From: Ruania albidiflava DSM 18029
GTDB taxonomy: Bacteria; Actinomycetota; Actinomycetes; Actinomycetales; Beutenbergiaceae
DNA: 64,000 bases
Direction: 5' to 3'
Assembly: GCF_000421225.1 (NCBI RefSeq)
Contig: NZ_ATWL01000009.1
Coordinates: forward strand, 62,001-126,000
Under the pieces are notes generated by a model, which searched no databases, had not been told where the DNA came from, and saw only the letters and a program-made list of their open reading frames with translations. Below, piece by piece: positions 1 to 7,756 of this stretch. Each line of letters begins with the position of its first letter. Within the stretch, counting starts at the first letter, position 1. Both the position numbers and the translations under genes were made by a program.

Positions 1-172
1 CCGAGGCCGCCAGGGTGGCCACATCGACCACCAACCACGAGGTGGAGGTGTGCGGCCACTCGCCGACGAGGGTGAGCACACCGAGCAGCAGCGTGGCACC
101 GGTGAGGATGAGCGCCCCGGCGCCGGGCTGGTGACGGGGACGACGCGCAGGTGGCAGGCGGGGTTCGGACAT
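1..172 (-). CDS. N-terminus of a putative membrane protein (cut by window edge)
   Basis: An open frame starts with ATG at 172 and runs off the left edge, giving about 57 residues. It begins with a Pro/Arg-rich cytoplasmic stretch and then a hydrophobic segment near residues 18-37. A second hydrophobic stretch begins near residue 47. This layout suits a polytopic membrane protein or a sensor kinase, but no family motif is visible. It is divergent from the DUF6069 gene, which starts 187 bp away. The call rests on codon pattern and hydrophobicity only, and the function is unknown. Confidence 0.4.
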   Translation of the reverse strand, partial: MSEPRLPPARRPRHQPGAGALILTGATLLLGVLTLVGEWPHTSTSWLVVDVATLAAS

Positions 173-359
173 GACGGACCGAGAGTACGGCGGGTGCGCG
201 CCGGCCACCACCGACCAAAGTCGGTACCGGCCCGGTCGACAGGCGCGCAGCCATCACCGGGCGGCCGATGCCGCCCACCCGCACCGCCGGGCACGGTGAG
301 TCCTCGTCAGCACCGGACGGGCCGCCGTCGACGGTGCCCGAAGAGAGAGGAGAACATCG

Positions 360-776
360 ATGACTGCAGCGACGAACCCGTCGGTGGGTGCTGCCCGGAG
401 GGCAGAGCGCGGCAGGCGCCGGCTGGCTGTGCTCGCCCTGGCTGTGCTGGCCGGGTTGGCGACCTGGGCGGTGGCGGTATTGCTGCTCGGTGTGCCGCTG
501 GCGGCACGCACCGGTCCGACGGTGACCGCGATCGGCCCCGTCTCGGTGACCGTGGTGGCGGCCGTGGTCGGCGGTGCCGGATGGCTCGCTCGCGCCATGC
601 TGGAGCGGGTCACAGTGCATGCGCGCCGGGTCTGGACGGTGCTGGCCAGCATGGTGCTGGTGCTCTCGCTGCTGGGGCCCCTCACCGGCGTGGGCGGTGC
701 GGCGATCGGCAGCCTGGCGGCGTTGCACCTGGTGGTGGGCCTGACGATCCTCCTCGGGCTGCGCGGCCGTGGCTAG
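360..776 (+). CDS. DUF6069-type small membrane protein
   Basis: This 138-residue protein has a short Arg-rich N-terminus and four predicted transmembrane helices at roughly residues 22-44, 55-78, 90-112 and 115-135. The size and four-helix layout match the actinobacterial DUF6069 family, which has no known function. The start is supported by a GAGAGGAG ribosome binding site just upstream of the ATG. The gene stands alone between a divergent partial membrane protein and tRNA-Pro. The family assignment is by resemblance; coding status is fairly sure. Confidence 0.72.
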   Translation: MTAATNPSVGAARRAERGRRRLAVLALAVLAGLATWAVAVLLLGVPLAARTGPTVTAIGPVSVTVVAAVVGGAGWLARAMLERVTVHARRVWTVLASMVLVLSLLGPLTGVGGAAIGSLAALHLVVGLTILLGLRGRG

Positions 777-819
777 GTCCAGACCCCCGATGAGTCATGG
801 CTCCTGGCCGCAGACAAGT

Positions 820-864
820 GAGGTGTGTGGCCCGCCCTCGTTCCTCAGGCGGTCCACACACCTC
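820..864. terminator. Bidirectional hairpin between DUF6069 gene and tRNA-Pro
   Basis: An 11-bp inverted repeat (GAGGTGTGTGG at 820-830, CCACACACCTC at 854-864) encloses a second 5-bp stem (CCGCC/GGCGG). It lies 43 bp after the DUF6069 stop and 2 bp past the 3' end of tRNA-Pro, so it can end transcription from both sides. There is no U-tract. Confidence 0.55.
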
Positions 865-865
865 A

Positions 866-942
<77 letters not shown>

Positions 943-1015
943 ATGCAGCCTGGTCAGGATAGCGCCTTCACCGGCCCGGAGTGAAACTGGCGCTGTGGGC
1001 GCGGTCACACGACGA

Positions 1016-1067
1016 TCTGGTGTGGAAGGTCGCTGGTGTTATAGCACCAGCAACCTTCCACACCAGA
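1016..1067. terminator. Long-stem terminator after the metallophosphoesterase gene
   Basis: The arms TCTGGTGTGGAAGGT (1016-1030) and ACCTTCCACACCAGA (1053-1067) are perfectly complementary. After one mismatch the stem continues with GCTGGTG/CACCAGC. The total is about 22 paired bases around a tiny loop. It lies 14 bp past the stop codon of the minus-strand phosphoesterase gene. No T-run follows, as is common in high-GC actinobacteria. Confidence 0.6.
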
Positions 1068-1081
1068 GGCTGCCGAGCAGG

Positions 1082-2080
1082 TCACCGCGGCGGGGTCAGC
1101 GTCAGCAGGGTCACGCTCGGGCGGCAGGCGAGCCGGACCGGGGTGTAAGGGTTGGTGCCCATCCCGTTGCTCACGTGCAGCCATAGGTTTCCCGGCCCGG
1201 GCGCATCGCCGGGCCACGGGTGCAGGCCGCTGGCCCGGCCGGTGTCCAGGTCGCAGTTGGTCACCAGCGCCCCGTAGCCGGGCAGGCACAGCTGCCCGCC
1301 GTGGGTGTGCCCGGCGAGCACCAGCTCACAACCCAGGCTCTGCATACCGCGCAGCACCCGCAGGTATGGTGCATGGGTGACACCGATGCGCACACCGGAC
1401 CCAGCAGACGACACAGCACCCGAGGAGCCGGGAGCGCTCTGCTCGGCAGGTGACCCTGCGCCGTCGGCGACCTGGTGCTGAGCCGGCCAGGTCTCCGGCA
1501 GCTCGTCCCGGTCCAGGTGCGGATCCTCCACACCGACCAGGTCCAGCCGGGTGCCGCGCACCTCGAGGCTCGCAGTCTGGTTGGACAGGTCCCGCCAGCC
1601 GCAGGCGGCGAACGCGTAGCCGAGCTCGCGTCCGGGCAGGTCCTCCGGGCGCTCGTCGGGATCGTGGCGTCGAGCATCGGGGAGCAGGTAGCGGGCCGGG
1701 TTCCGCAGCAGCGGCGCGAAGTAGTCGTTCGAGCCCATCACGAACGCGCCGGGCACCTCCAGCAGCGGTTCCAGGGCTGCCAGCACGGCAGGCAGTGCCT
1801 CTCGGTGGGCCATGTTGTCGCCAGTGTTGACCACCAGGTCGGGGGCCAAGGCCGCCAGGTCACGTAGCCAGCCGATCTTGCGGCTCTGGCGGGGCAGCAG
1901 GTGCAGGTCGGACAGGTGCAGCAGGCGGATCGAGGCCGCGCCGGCCGGTAGTACGGGCGCCTCCACCCGGCGCACGGTGAAGGCTTGCGCCTCGGCCAGC
2001 GACCAGGCCAGGCCGGCCGCCCCTGCAGCACCCAGCAGGCGGGTGGCGCGGCGTAGCGGCCGCGTCGTGGTCTCGCTCAC
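1082..2080 (-). CDS. Calcineurin-like metallophosphoesterase
   Basis: This 332-residue protein is a dinuclear-metal phosphoesterase; its substrate is unknown. Its family signatures are DLH (58-60), GDN (87-89), GSND (116-119) and a C-terminal GHTHGGQ motif, which together supply the metal ligands and catalytic His. A hydrophobic segment at about 13-31 suggests membrane anchoring or export. A Ser/Gly/Ala-rich insert near residues 205-230 is probably a loop. It starts with GTG only 15 bp after the ponA2 stop, so it is probably cotranscribed with ponA2. The MPE-ponA2-whiB4 order is recalled from mycobacteria (Rv3683-Rv3682-Rv3681c), which hints at a cell-envelope role. Confidence 0.85.
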   Translation of the reverse strand: MSETTTRPLRRATRLLGAAGAAGLAWSLAEAQAFTVRRVEAPVLPAGAASIRLLHLSDLHLLPRQSRKIGWLRDLAALAPDLVVNTGDNMAHREALPAVLAALEPLLEVPGAFVMGSNDYFAPLLRNPARYLLPDARRHDPDERPEDLPGRELGYAFAACGWRDLSNQTASLEVRGTRLDLVGVEDPHLDRDELPETWPAQHQVADGAGSPAEQSAPGSSGAVSSAGSGVRIGVTHAPYLRVLRGMQSLGCELVLAGHTHGGQLCLPGYGALVTNCDLDTGRASGLHPWPGDAPGPGNLWLHVSNGMGTNPYTPVRLACRPSVTLLTLTPPR

Positions 2081-2095
2081 TCAGTCAGCCTGCGG

Positions 2096-4621
2096 CTAGT
2101 CATCATCGTCGTTGTTGCCGCCGCCGCGGTCGTTGTTGCCGCCGCCGCGGTCGTTGCGGTTGCCACGGTTGTCGTTGTCGTTGTCGTCGTTGTTGTCATC
2201 ACCCTCGTCGTCATCGTCGTTGTTCGGCTCGGGACCGGAACTGAGGGTCATCGTGACAGTGCTGCCGGGCCGCACCTCGGATCCGGCCGACGGGGAGGTG
2301 GAGACTACGTCGCCTTCAGACACGCTGTCGCTGTGCGAGCTGCCGCCGGTCTGGGCGTTGAACCCGCGGCTCTCCAGCGCCTGCTCAGCATCGTCCTGCG
2401 ACATCCCGTTCACGCTCGGGACGGAGACCCGTTCGCCGTAGATCTCCCGGTCCCGCGGCTCGTCGAAGTCCTGGACCTCCATGCCGTCGGTGGCGTGGCT
2501 CATGTAGTCCTGCCAGATCGGGGCAGCGATCCGGCCACCGTAGACCAGGCGGTAGTACTGCCCGTTGATCGTGGTGTTCATCATCGGCTTGGTGCCCTCG
2601 GAGTGGCCGACCCACACCGCGGTGGCCATCTGCGGCACGTACCCGACGAACCACGCCGCGGTGTCGTCGTTGGCGGTACCGGTCTTGCCCGCCACCGGCC
2701 GGTCGTCCAGCACCGCCTGCTCGCCGGTGGCGCCCGGGGAGGCCACGTGGTTCAGCGCATAGTTCATCGCGTTCGCGACCCGCTCGTCCAACGCCCGTTC
2801 ACAGTTCGCGTCCGGGACCTCGAGCTCCTCACCATCAGCGGTGGTGATGGAGTCGATCGCGATCGGCGAGCAGTGGATGCCGCCGGAGGCGTAGGTGGCG
2901 AACGCTTCGGCCATGGTCAGCGGGGCGACCTCGTTGGCACCGAGCGTCATCGACGGCACGATCTGCATCGAGTAGTCACCGTAGGGCTGGTTGCCGTTGG
3001 CGTCGGTGTAGGGCTCGCCCGGGTTCACAGTGGCGTGGTGGTAGCCCATCGACTCCACGGTGTCGGCGATGTCGCACAGGTTCATCTGGTTCGCCATGTT
3101 CACGAACGCGGTGTTCACCGACTGCTCGGTGGCCCGCAGCACCGACATCCGCCCGCTGATCACGCTCTCCAGGTTGTTCGGCTCGTACGGCGGGCCGCCG
3201 ATCCGCACACAGCTGTCCCAGGAGGAGGACGGGAAGCTCTGCCCGGTGGAACCGTTGACGCTGTCGTTCAACGAGTGCCCGTCGATCAGCCACTGGGTCA
3301 GCACGAACGCCTTGAACGTCGACCCGGTCTGGAACCCTCTCGACCCACCGTGCGCCTGGTCGCCGTTGAAGTTGACCATGGTCGCCCGTGGTTCGTCGTC
3401 CGTAGGTGAGCCGTAGCGGGTGTTCTGGGCCATCGCCAGGATCTTGCCCGTACCTGGCTCCACGGTGGACAGCGCGTTGGAGATCCCGGAGGAGTCGTCC
3501 ACCGGGATGGCTCGCCGCAGGGCGTCCCAGGCGTCCTTCTGCTTCTCCGGGTCGAGCGTCGTGTGGATCTGCAGGCCACCGGTCTGCAGCAGCTGGACGC
3601 GGTCGGCTCGGGTCTCGCCGTAGATCGGGTTGGACAGGATCTCGGAGCGCACGTAGTCACAGAAGTACGCGGCGCTGCCGGCCATCGAGCAGCCCTCGGA
3701 GGCCGGGTTGACGTTGAGCATCTCGTCGATCGAGGTGTCGATCGCCTCGTCGTACTCCTCCTGGGTAATCATGTCCTGGTTGAGCATCAGCCCGAGCACG
3801 GTGTTCCGACGGTTCTCCGCATCCTCCGGATGGCGCACCGGATCCCACTTGCCCGGGGAGTTGGTGATGCCGGCGAGCATCGCCGACTCCGCGACCGACA
3901 GGCTCGCGGCCCGGTGGTGGAAGTAGTAGCGGGAGGCAGCCTCCACCCCATACTGGGACGGGCCGAACTGGGCCACATTCAGGTAGCCCTCCAGGATCTC
4001 GTCCTTGCTGCGGTGCTGCTCCAGTGCGATCGCCAGCTTGGCCTCGCGAAGCTTGCGCCCGAGCGTGTCTGCGGTGGCCTCGCGGATGGCCTCCGGGTCG
4101 TCGGCGCGGCGGCCTGCCTCGATGAGCACGTTCTTCACGTACTGCTGGGTGAGGGTGGAACCGCCCTGCTGGCTGGTGCCGATGAGGTTCAGCACCGCCG
4201 CGCGCATGATGCCCTCGGGGTCGACGCCACCGTGCTCGTAGAACCGCTTGTCCTCCACGGCGATCACTGCGTTGCGCATGTTCTCGGAGATCTCGTCCAG
4301 TGGCACCACGATGCGGTTCCAGGCCCAGATCCGAGCGAGCACGGAGTCGTCGGACGCGTAGATGACGGTCTGCTGGGACATGTCCTCGCTGCCCAGCTCG
4401 GTAGGCAGATCCTCGAAGAGCTGGTCACCGGCGTCAGTGGCCGCACCGAGAGTGGCTACAGCAGGCATCACGAACCCTGCAGAGAGCACACCGCCGATGC
4501 CTGCGACCAGCAGGAACGCGAGGAACATCGACACCAGCTGTGCGGCGTTGACCGTACGGGAGGTCGATCGGGACGGTGAGGGCATGGCTACCAGGGTACG
4601 GCGCAAAACCGGGTGAGACAC
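2096..4621 (-). CDS. ponA2: Bifunctional penicillin-binding protein, PonA2 type, with PASTA domain
   Basis: This class A PBP has 841 residues from the GTG at 4621; an in-frame ATG at 4585 gives 829 residues. It polymerises and cross-links peptidoglycan outside the membrane. In order it has a membrane anchor (about 30-52), a GT51 glycosyltransferase domain (EDKRF, Glu123; GGSTLTQQ) and a transpeptidase domain with STFK (Ser434), SVN (501-503) and KTG (646-648). One PASTA domain (about 732-797) follows. The last 40 or so residues are an unusual Asn/Asp/Gly/Arg low-complexity tail. It is divergent from whiB4, an arrangement known from mycobacteria, and is followed by the phosphoesterase. Confidence 0.93.
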   Translation of the reverse strand: MSHPVLRRTLVAMPSPSRSTSRTVNAAQLVSMFLAFLLVAGIGGVLSAGFVMPAVATLGAATDAGDQLFEDLPTELGSEDMSQQTVIYASDDSVLARIWAWNRIVVPLDEISENMRNAVIAVEDKRFYEHGGVDPEGIMRAAVLNLIGTSQQGGSTLTQQYVKNVLIEAGRRADDPEAIREATADTLGRKLREAKLAIALEQHRSKDEILEGYLNVAQFGPSQYGVEAASRYYFHHRAASLSVAESAMLAGITNSPGKWDPVRHPEDAENRRNTVLGLMLNQDMITQEEYDEAIDTSIDEMLNVNPASEGCSMAGSAAYFCDYVRSEILSNPIYGETRADRVQLLQTGGLQIHTTLDPEKQKDAWDALRRAIPVDDSSGISNALSTVEPGTGKILAMAQNTRYGSPTDDEPRATMVNFNGDQAHGGSRGFQTGSTFKAFVLTQWLIDGHSLNDSVNGSTGQSFPSSSWDSCVRIGGPPYEPNNLESVISGRMSVLRATEQSVNTAFVNMANQMNLCDIADTVESMGYHHATVNPGEPYTDANGNQPYGDYSMQIVPSMTLGANEVAPLTMAEAFATYASGGIHCSPIAIDSITTADGEELEVPDANCERALDERVANAMNYALNHVASPGATGEQAVLDDRPVAGKTGTANDDTAAWFVGYVPQMATAVWVGHSEGTKPMMNTTINGQYYRLVYGGRIAAPIWQDYMSHATDGMEVQDFDEPRDREIYGERVSVPSVNGMSQDDAEQALESRGFNAQTGGSSHSDSVSEGDVVSTSPSAGSEVRPGSTVTMTLSSGPEPNNDDDDEGDDNNDDNDNDNRGNRNDRGGGNNDRGGGNNDDDD

Positions 4622-4649
4622 CCACGACCTGACAAACTCGCCAAAGAGG

Positions 4650-4710
4650 TGTATAACGCAAAGACCATCACGGGGGCAGTTGCACGAAACGGCATCTCAT
4701 CCCCTAGTAT
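4650..4710. promoter_or_regulatory. Divergent ponA2/whiB4 promoter region
   Basis: On the plus strand TAGTAT (4705-4710) is a good -10 for whiB4. TTGCAC (4680-4685) is a possible -35, but the 19-bp spacing is long. On the minus strand TATACA (4655-4650) is a candidate -10 for ponA2, with no convincing -35. These are motif readings only. Confidence 0.35.
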
Positions 4711-4737
4711 CGGTCAAGAAGTTGCCAAGGAGGGGCC

Positions 4738-5199
4738 TTGGCACAGAAGCCGCTCAGTGTAGAGAGGTGGGGAATGAACGCCAAGTTCGATGAGGAGTGG
4801 ACCCTTCGGGCCGCGTGCGCCAAACGATCACCGGACGAGCTGTTCGTCCAGGGAGCAGCGCAACGGCAGGCTCGGGAGGTCTGTTTCGAGTGTCCGGTGA
4901 GGCTGGAGTGCCTCGTGGACGCCCTGGACAACCGCATCCAGTACGGTGTCTGGGGCGGGATGACGGAGCGGGAACGTCGGGCGCTGCTGCGCCGTGCGCC
5001 GTCGGTGGAGTCCTGGCGGACCACGCTGGACGATGTGGATCGCGACGAGATCACCGAGGAGATCGGCCGACGGTGGCCGGCGCCTCGACCACGGCGACGC
5101 ACGAGCAGCCCAGCTGTGCTCCACACCTCTGCGCCGTCGGAACCAGCGGCTGCTCAGACGGGTGGCACTGCCCCGGCAGCCGTTGTGCGAGGTGCGTAG
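4738..5199 (+). CDS. whiB4: WhiB-family iron-sulfur transcriptional regulator, WhiB4-like
   Basis: This 153-residue WhiB protein binds a redox-sensitive 4Fe-4S cluster through Cys27, Cys49, Cys52 and Cys58. The GVWGG turn (70-74) and basic ERERRALLRR segment for DNA contact follow. The DELFVQGAAQRQA segment and the DALDN...GVWGGMTERERRALL block resemble mycobacterial WhiB4, as does the location beside ponA2. The C-terminal 55 residues are Arg/Ala/Pro-rich and probably disordered. The TTG start is preceded by AAGGAGG, though only 4 nt away; an ATG at 4774 with GAGAGG 6 nt upstream is an alternative start giving 141 residues. Confidence 0.92.
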   Translation: MAQKPLSVERWGMNAKFDEEWTLRAACAKRSPDELFVQGAAQRQAREVCFECPVRLECLVDALDNRIQYGVWGGMTERERRALLRRAPSVESWRTTLDDVDRDEITEEIGRRWPAPRPRRRTSSPAVLHTSAPSEPAAAQTGGTAPAAVVRGA

Positions 5200-5209
5200 T
5201 ATCAGTGCC

Positions 5210-5365
5210 ATGACACGCTGGGAGTACGCAACGGTTCCGCTCATCGTCCACGCCACCAAGCAGATCCTCGACCAGTGGGGTGACGACGGGTGGGAGCTTG
5301 TGCAGGTCGTGCCGGGGCCCGACGGGCAGGGGCTGGTGGCCTACCTCAAGCGAGAGAAGCAGTGA
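5210..5365 (+). CDS. DUF4177-like small protein
   Basis: This 51-residue protein reads as a single alpha/beta unit: a WEYATVPL strand, a helix, a GWELVQVVPG strand, and a final YLKR strand. That pattern is typical of DUF4177-like proteins encoded beside RidA in actinobacteria. TAGTAT at 5197-5202 overlaps the whiB4 stop and lies 7 nt before the ATG, which fits a leaderless transcript; no ribosome binding site is seen. Its stop overlaps the RidA start by 4 bp (GTGA), so the two are translationally coupled. The function is unknown. Confidence 0.75.
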   Translation: MTRWEYATVPLIVHATKQILDQWGDDGWELVQVVPGPDGQGLVAYLKREKQ

Positions 5366-5829
5366 GCGTCGCCCAGCGACTGGCCGAGCTGGGCCTGACG
5401 CTGCCTGATGTGGTGCCGCCGGTAGCGGCCTACGTGCCGGCAGTGCGTCAGGGTGACCTGGTCTACACCGCCGGGCAGCTGCCCATCATCGACGGGCAGC
5501 TGCCCGCGGTGGGCAAGGTCGGTGACGGACCCGGACTGGTGGACCCGGGCACCGCGCACGACCTGGCGCGGCAGGCGGCACTGAACGGTCTGGCCGCTGC
5601 GGTCTCGCTGGTCGGTGACGTGGAGAAGGTGCGCCGGGTGGTCAAGGTGGTCGGCTTCGTGGCCTCCGACCCGGCCTTCACCACCCAGCCGCAGGTGATC
5701 AACGGCGCCTCGCAGGTGCTGCAAGAGATCTTCGGCGACGCCGGCGTGCACGCGCGCTCCGCAGTGGGTGTGGCGGTGCTGCCGATGGACGCCCCGGTCG
5801 AGGTGGAGCTGATCCTCGAGGTCGCCTGA
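5362..5829 (+). CDS. RidA/YjgF-family protein
   Basis: This 155-residue protein belongs to the long RidA subgroup. Such proteins are trimeric and many hydrolyse reactive enamine/imine intermediates formed by PLP enzymes. Visible features are the GDLVYTAGQLP strand, the central helix with LNGLAAAVSLVGD, and the C-terminal segment with RSAVGVAVLPMDAPVEVE. The Arg in HARSAVGV is the usual carboxylate-binding residue. The GTG start at 5362 overlaps the stop of the DUF4177 gene. Its place between whiB4 and crp matches, from memory, mycobacterial Rv3678c. It ends 21 bp from the convergent crp gene. Confidence 0.9.
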   Translation: MSVAQRLAELGLTLPDVVPPVAAYVPAVRQGDLVYTAGQLPIIDGQLPAVGKVGDGPGLVDPGTAHDLARQAALNGLAAAVSLVGDVEKVRRVVKVVGFVASDPAFTTQPQVINGASQVLQEIFGDAGVHARSAVGVAVLPMDAPVEVELILEVA

Positions 5830-5850
5830 CCGGGACGCACCGACGCAGGT

Positions 5851-6528
5851 TCAGCGGGCGCGGTGGGTGAGTCGGTCGATGTCGATCAGCACCACGGAAC
5901 GGCCCTGCAGCTGCAGCCAGCCGCGGTTGGAGAACTCCGCCAGTGCCTTGTTCACCGTCTCCCGGGTGGCGCCGACCAGCTGGGCCAGCTCCTCCTGGGT
6001 CAGGTCATGGGTGACCCGCAGCCCGGACTCGGTGCGCTCGCCGAACCGTCGGCCCAGGTCGAGCAGCGCCTTGGCGACCCGGCCAGGTACGTCGGAGAAG
6101 ATCAGGTCGGCGACCTTGTTGTTGGTGCGACGCAGGCGGAGCGCCAAGGACCGCAGCAGGTGCTGGGACACCTCTGGGCGGGCGTCCAGGATCTTCAGCA
6201 GGCCCTGGTGGGAGAGCTCGACCAGCTCGCTGGTCGCCAGGGCGGTGGCCGTCGCGGTGCGCTTGCCCGGATCGTAGAGGGACACCTCGCCCAGGATCTC
6301 CCCAGGCCCGAGGATCGCGAGCAGGTGCTCACGGCCGTCGGGCGCCATGTGGCCGAGCTTGACCTTCCCGGAGCCGATCACGAACAACCGGTCGCCCTGC
6401 GCGCCCTCGTGGAAGATCTCCTCGCCACGACGGAACGTGAGCTCAGTGGTGCGCTCCCGGACCGCGCGATAGCTCTCGTCACTGAGCTCGGCGAAGAGCG
6501 GAGCAGATCGGACCACGGCCTCGTCCAT
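5851..6528 (-). CDS. crp: Crp/Fnr-family global transcriptional regulator
   Basis: This 225-residue protein has an N-terminal cyclic-nucleotide-binding domain (about 10-125). The phosphate-binding cassette reads GEVSLYDPGKRTATATA, with the Arg that holds the cyclic phosphate. A dimerisation helix and a winged HTH (about 165-215, LTQEELAQLVGATRETVNKAL) follow. It is the actinobacterial Crp/GlxR type, which senses cAMP and controls carbon and redox genes. The ATG is preceded by AAGGGA at 7 nt spacing. A 182-bp gap to the upstream hydrolase gene is room for its own promoter. Confidence 0.93.
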   Translation of the reverse strand: MDEAVVRSAPLFAELSDESYRAVRERTTELTFRRGEEIFHEGAQGDRLFVIGSGKVKLGHMAPDGREHLLAILGPGEILGEVSLYDPGKRTATATALATSELVELSHQGLLKILDARPEVSQHLLRSLALRLRRTNNKVADLIFSDVPGRVAKALLDLGRRFGERTESGLRVTHDLTQEELAQLVGATRETVNKALAEFSNRGWLQLQGRSVVLIDIDRLTHRAR

Positions 6529-6710
6529 CGGGGGTTCCCTTCATCTCGGTGTGAGGTCAGCCACAGTCTGCCATTCTTCTGGCGGGCGGACCGTACGCAA
6601 CGCGGCTCACGGTACAGGCCGGCCGAGAGTCCGTGGCTCGGTTTCTCAGCGTGGACAGGTTGGGCAGCAGCACAGTGGCCCAAGAGGCGGCGTGACCTGC
6701 CGCCGGGCCG

Positions 6711-7616
6711 CTACAGCTCGGCGAGCCACTCGGCGAGCAGCCCGGTGACCTCCTCCGGCGCCTCCTCCGGCAGGAAGTGCCCAGCACCGTCGATGCTCAC
6801 CTGGGAGTAGCGGGCGCGCACGTAGTCCCTGTCCCGGCGGTAGGCGCCACGGTGATAGACCGGGTCGGCCGTCCCGGACAGGCTCAGCACCGGCACGGTG
6901 ACGGGTCGGTTCACCCGGGCCAGGTAGCGGCGCCCGTCCAGCCGTGGCGTGGAGCGCACCGACCAGCGCAGCTGCTCCATGGCGCTGTGCGCCACGAACG
7001 GCAGCCGCATCGCGTCGGTGTACAGCGCCACGTGCGGACACTGCCAGCCCGGGGCGCTCCAGGAAGCTAGCAGCCGGGCCACCCGGTCCCCATGGGTGAA
7101 CGAGCGCTCCGGGAACCACGGCACCTGGAAGTAGGCGAGGGTCTTCAACGTGTCGGTGGTGGCTACCCGTGTGGCCTGCCGGTGCAGCGGTACCGGGTGC
7201 GGGGCGGCCAGCACCGCCACAGCGCGGGTCACCTGCGGGGCGATCGCCGGCATCGACCAGGCCACCTGCCCGCCCAGGCCGTGCCCGACCACCACGGCCG
7301 AGGCCGCCCCCAAGGAGCGGATCACCCCCCGCACATCGGCAGCCATCGAGGGGACGGCGTACGCAGCAGGTGGCTTGTCGGAGCCGGCATACCCGCGCAG
7401 GTCCATCGCGGCGACCCGGAAGCCCAGGGCGGCCAGACCGTCCAGCTGGGCCCGCCATGCCCACCAGAACTGCGGAAACGCGTGCAGGAGCACCACGAGG
7501 GGAGCAGCGCCGTCGTCCGCACCGGAGATCGCGAGGTGGAACCGGCCCCCGTTCGCGGCCACCATGCGGTGCGTCCACGGACCTTCCTGCAGGATGATGG
7601 ACGGATCGACTCTCAC
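6711..7616 (-). CDS. Alpha/beta-fold hydrolase, epoxide-hydrolase-like, lacking a nucleophile
   Basis: The protein has 301 residues from the GTG at 7616, or 303 from the GTG at 7622. TAGCCT (7630-7625) lies 8 nt before 7616 and only 2 nt before 7622, which favours 7616 for a leaderless message. It has the oxyanion-hole motif HAFPQFWW, DLRGYAGSDKP, the acid GTADP and the base GAGHFLPEE of the epoxide hydrolase/dehalogenase group. The nucleophile elbow, however, reads VGHGLGG: the Asp or Ser position is Gly (codon GGC). The location matches mycobacterial ephE. Hydrolase activity is therefore doubtful. Confidence 0.8.
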   Translation of the reverse strand: MRVDPSIILQEGPWTHRMVAANGGRFHLAISGADDGAAPLVVLLHAFPQFWWAWRAQLDGLAALGFRVAAMDLRGYAGSDKPPAAYAVPSMAADVRGVIRSLGAASAVVVGHGLGGQVAWSMPAIAPQVTRAVAVLAAPHPVPLHRQATRVATTDTLKTLAYFQVPWFPERSFTHGDRVARLLASWSAPGWQCPHVALYTDAMRLPFVAHSAMEQLRWSVRSTPRLDGRRYLARVNRPVTVPVLSLSGTADPVYHRGAYRRDRDYVRARYSQVSIDGAGHFLPEEAPEEVTGLLAEWLAEL

Positions 7617-7697
7617 GCCCACCGAGGCTACCGGCGGCCCTGGCCGGGCGGATCAGCCGAGAGGTGGATCTGTCCTCGACCCTGCGCCCGACACAGC

Positions 7698-7740
7698 GAC
7701 GGCCGGTGGCCGAGGCACCGCGCCCCGACCACCGGCCGTC
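7698..7740. terminator. Terminator after acs
   Basis: GACGGCCGGTGG (7698-7709) and CCACCGGCCGTC (7729-7740) form a perfect 12-bp stem with a 19-nt loop. It starts 17 bp past the stop of the minus-strand acs gene and separates it from the hydrolase gene. Confidence 0.6.
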
Positions 7741-7756
7741 CAGCTCTGCTCGCGGG

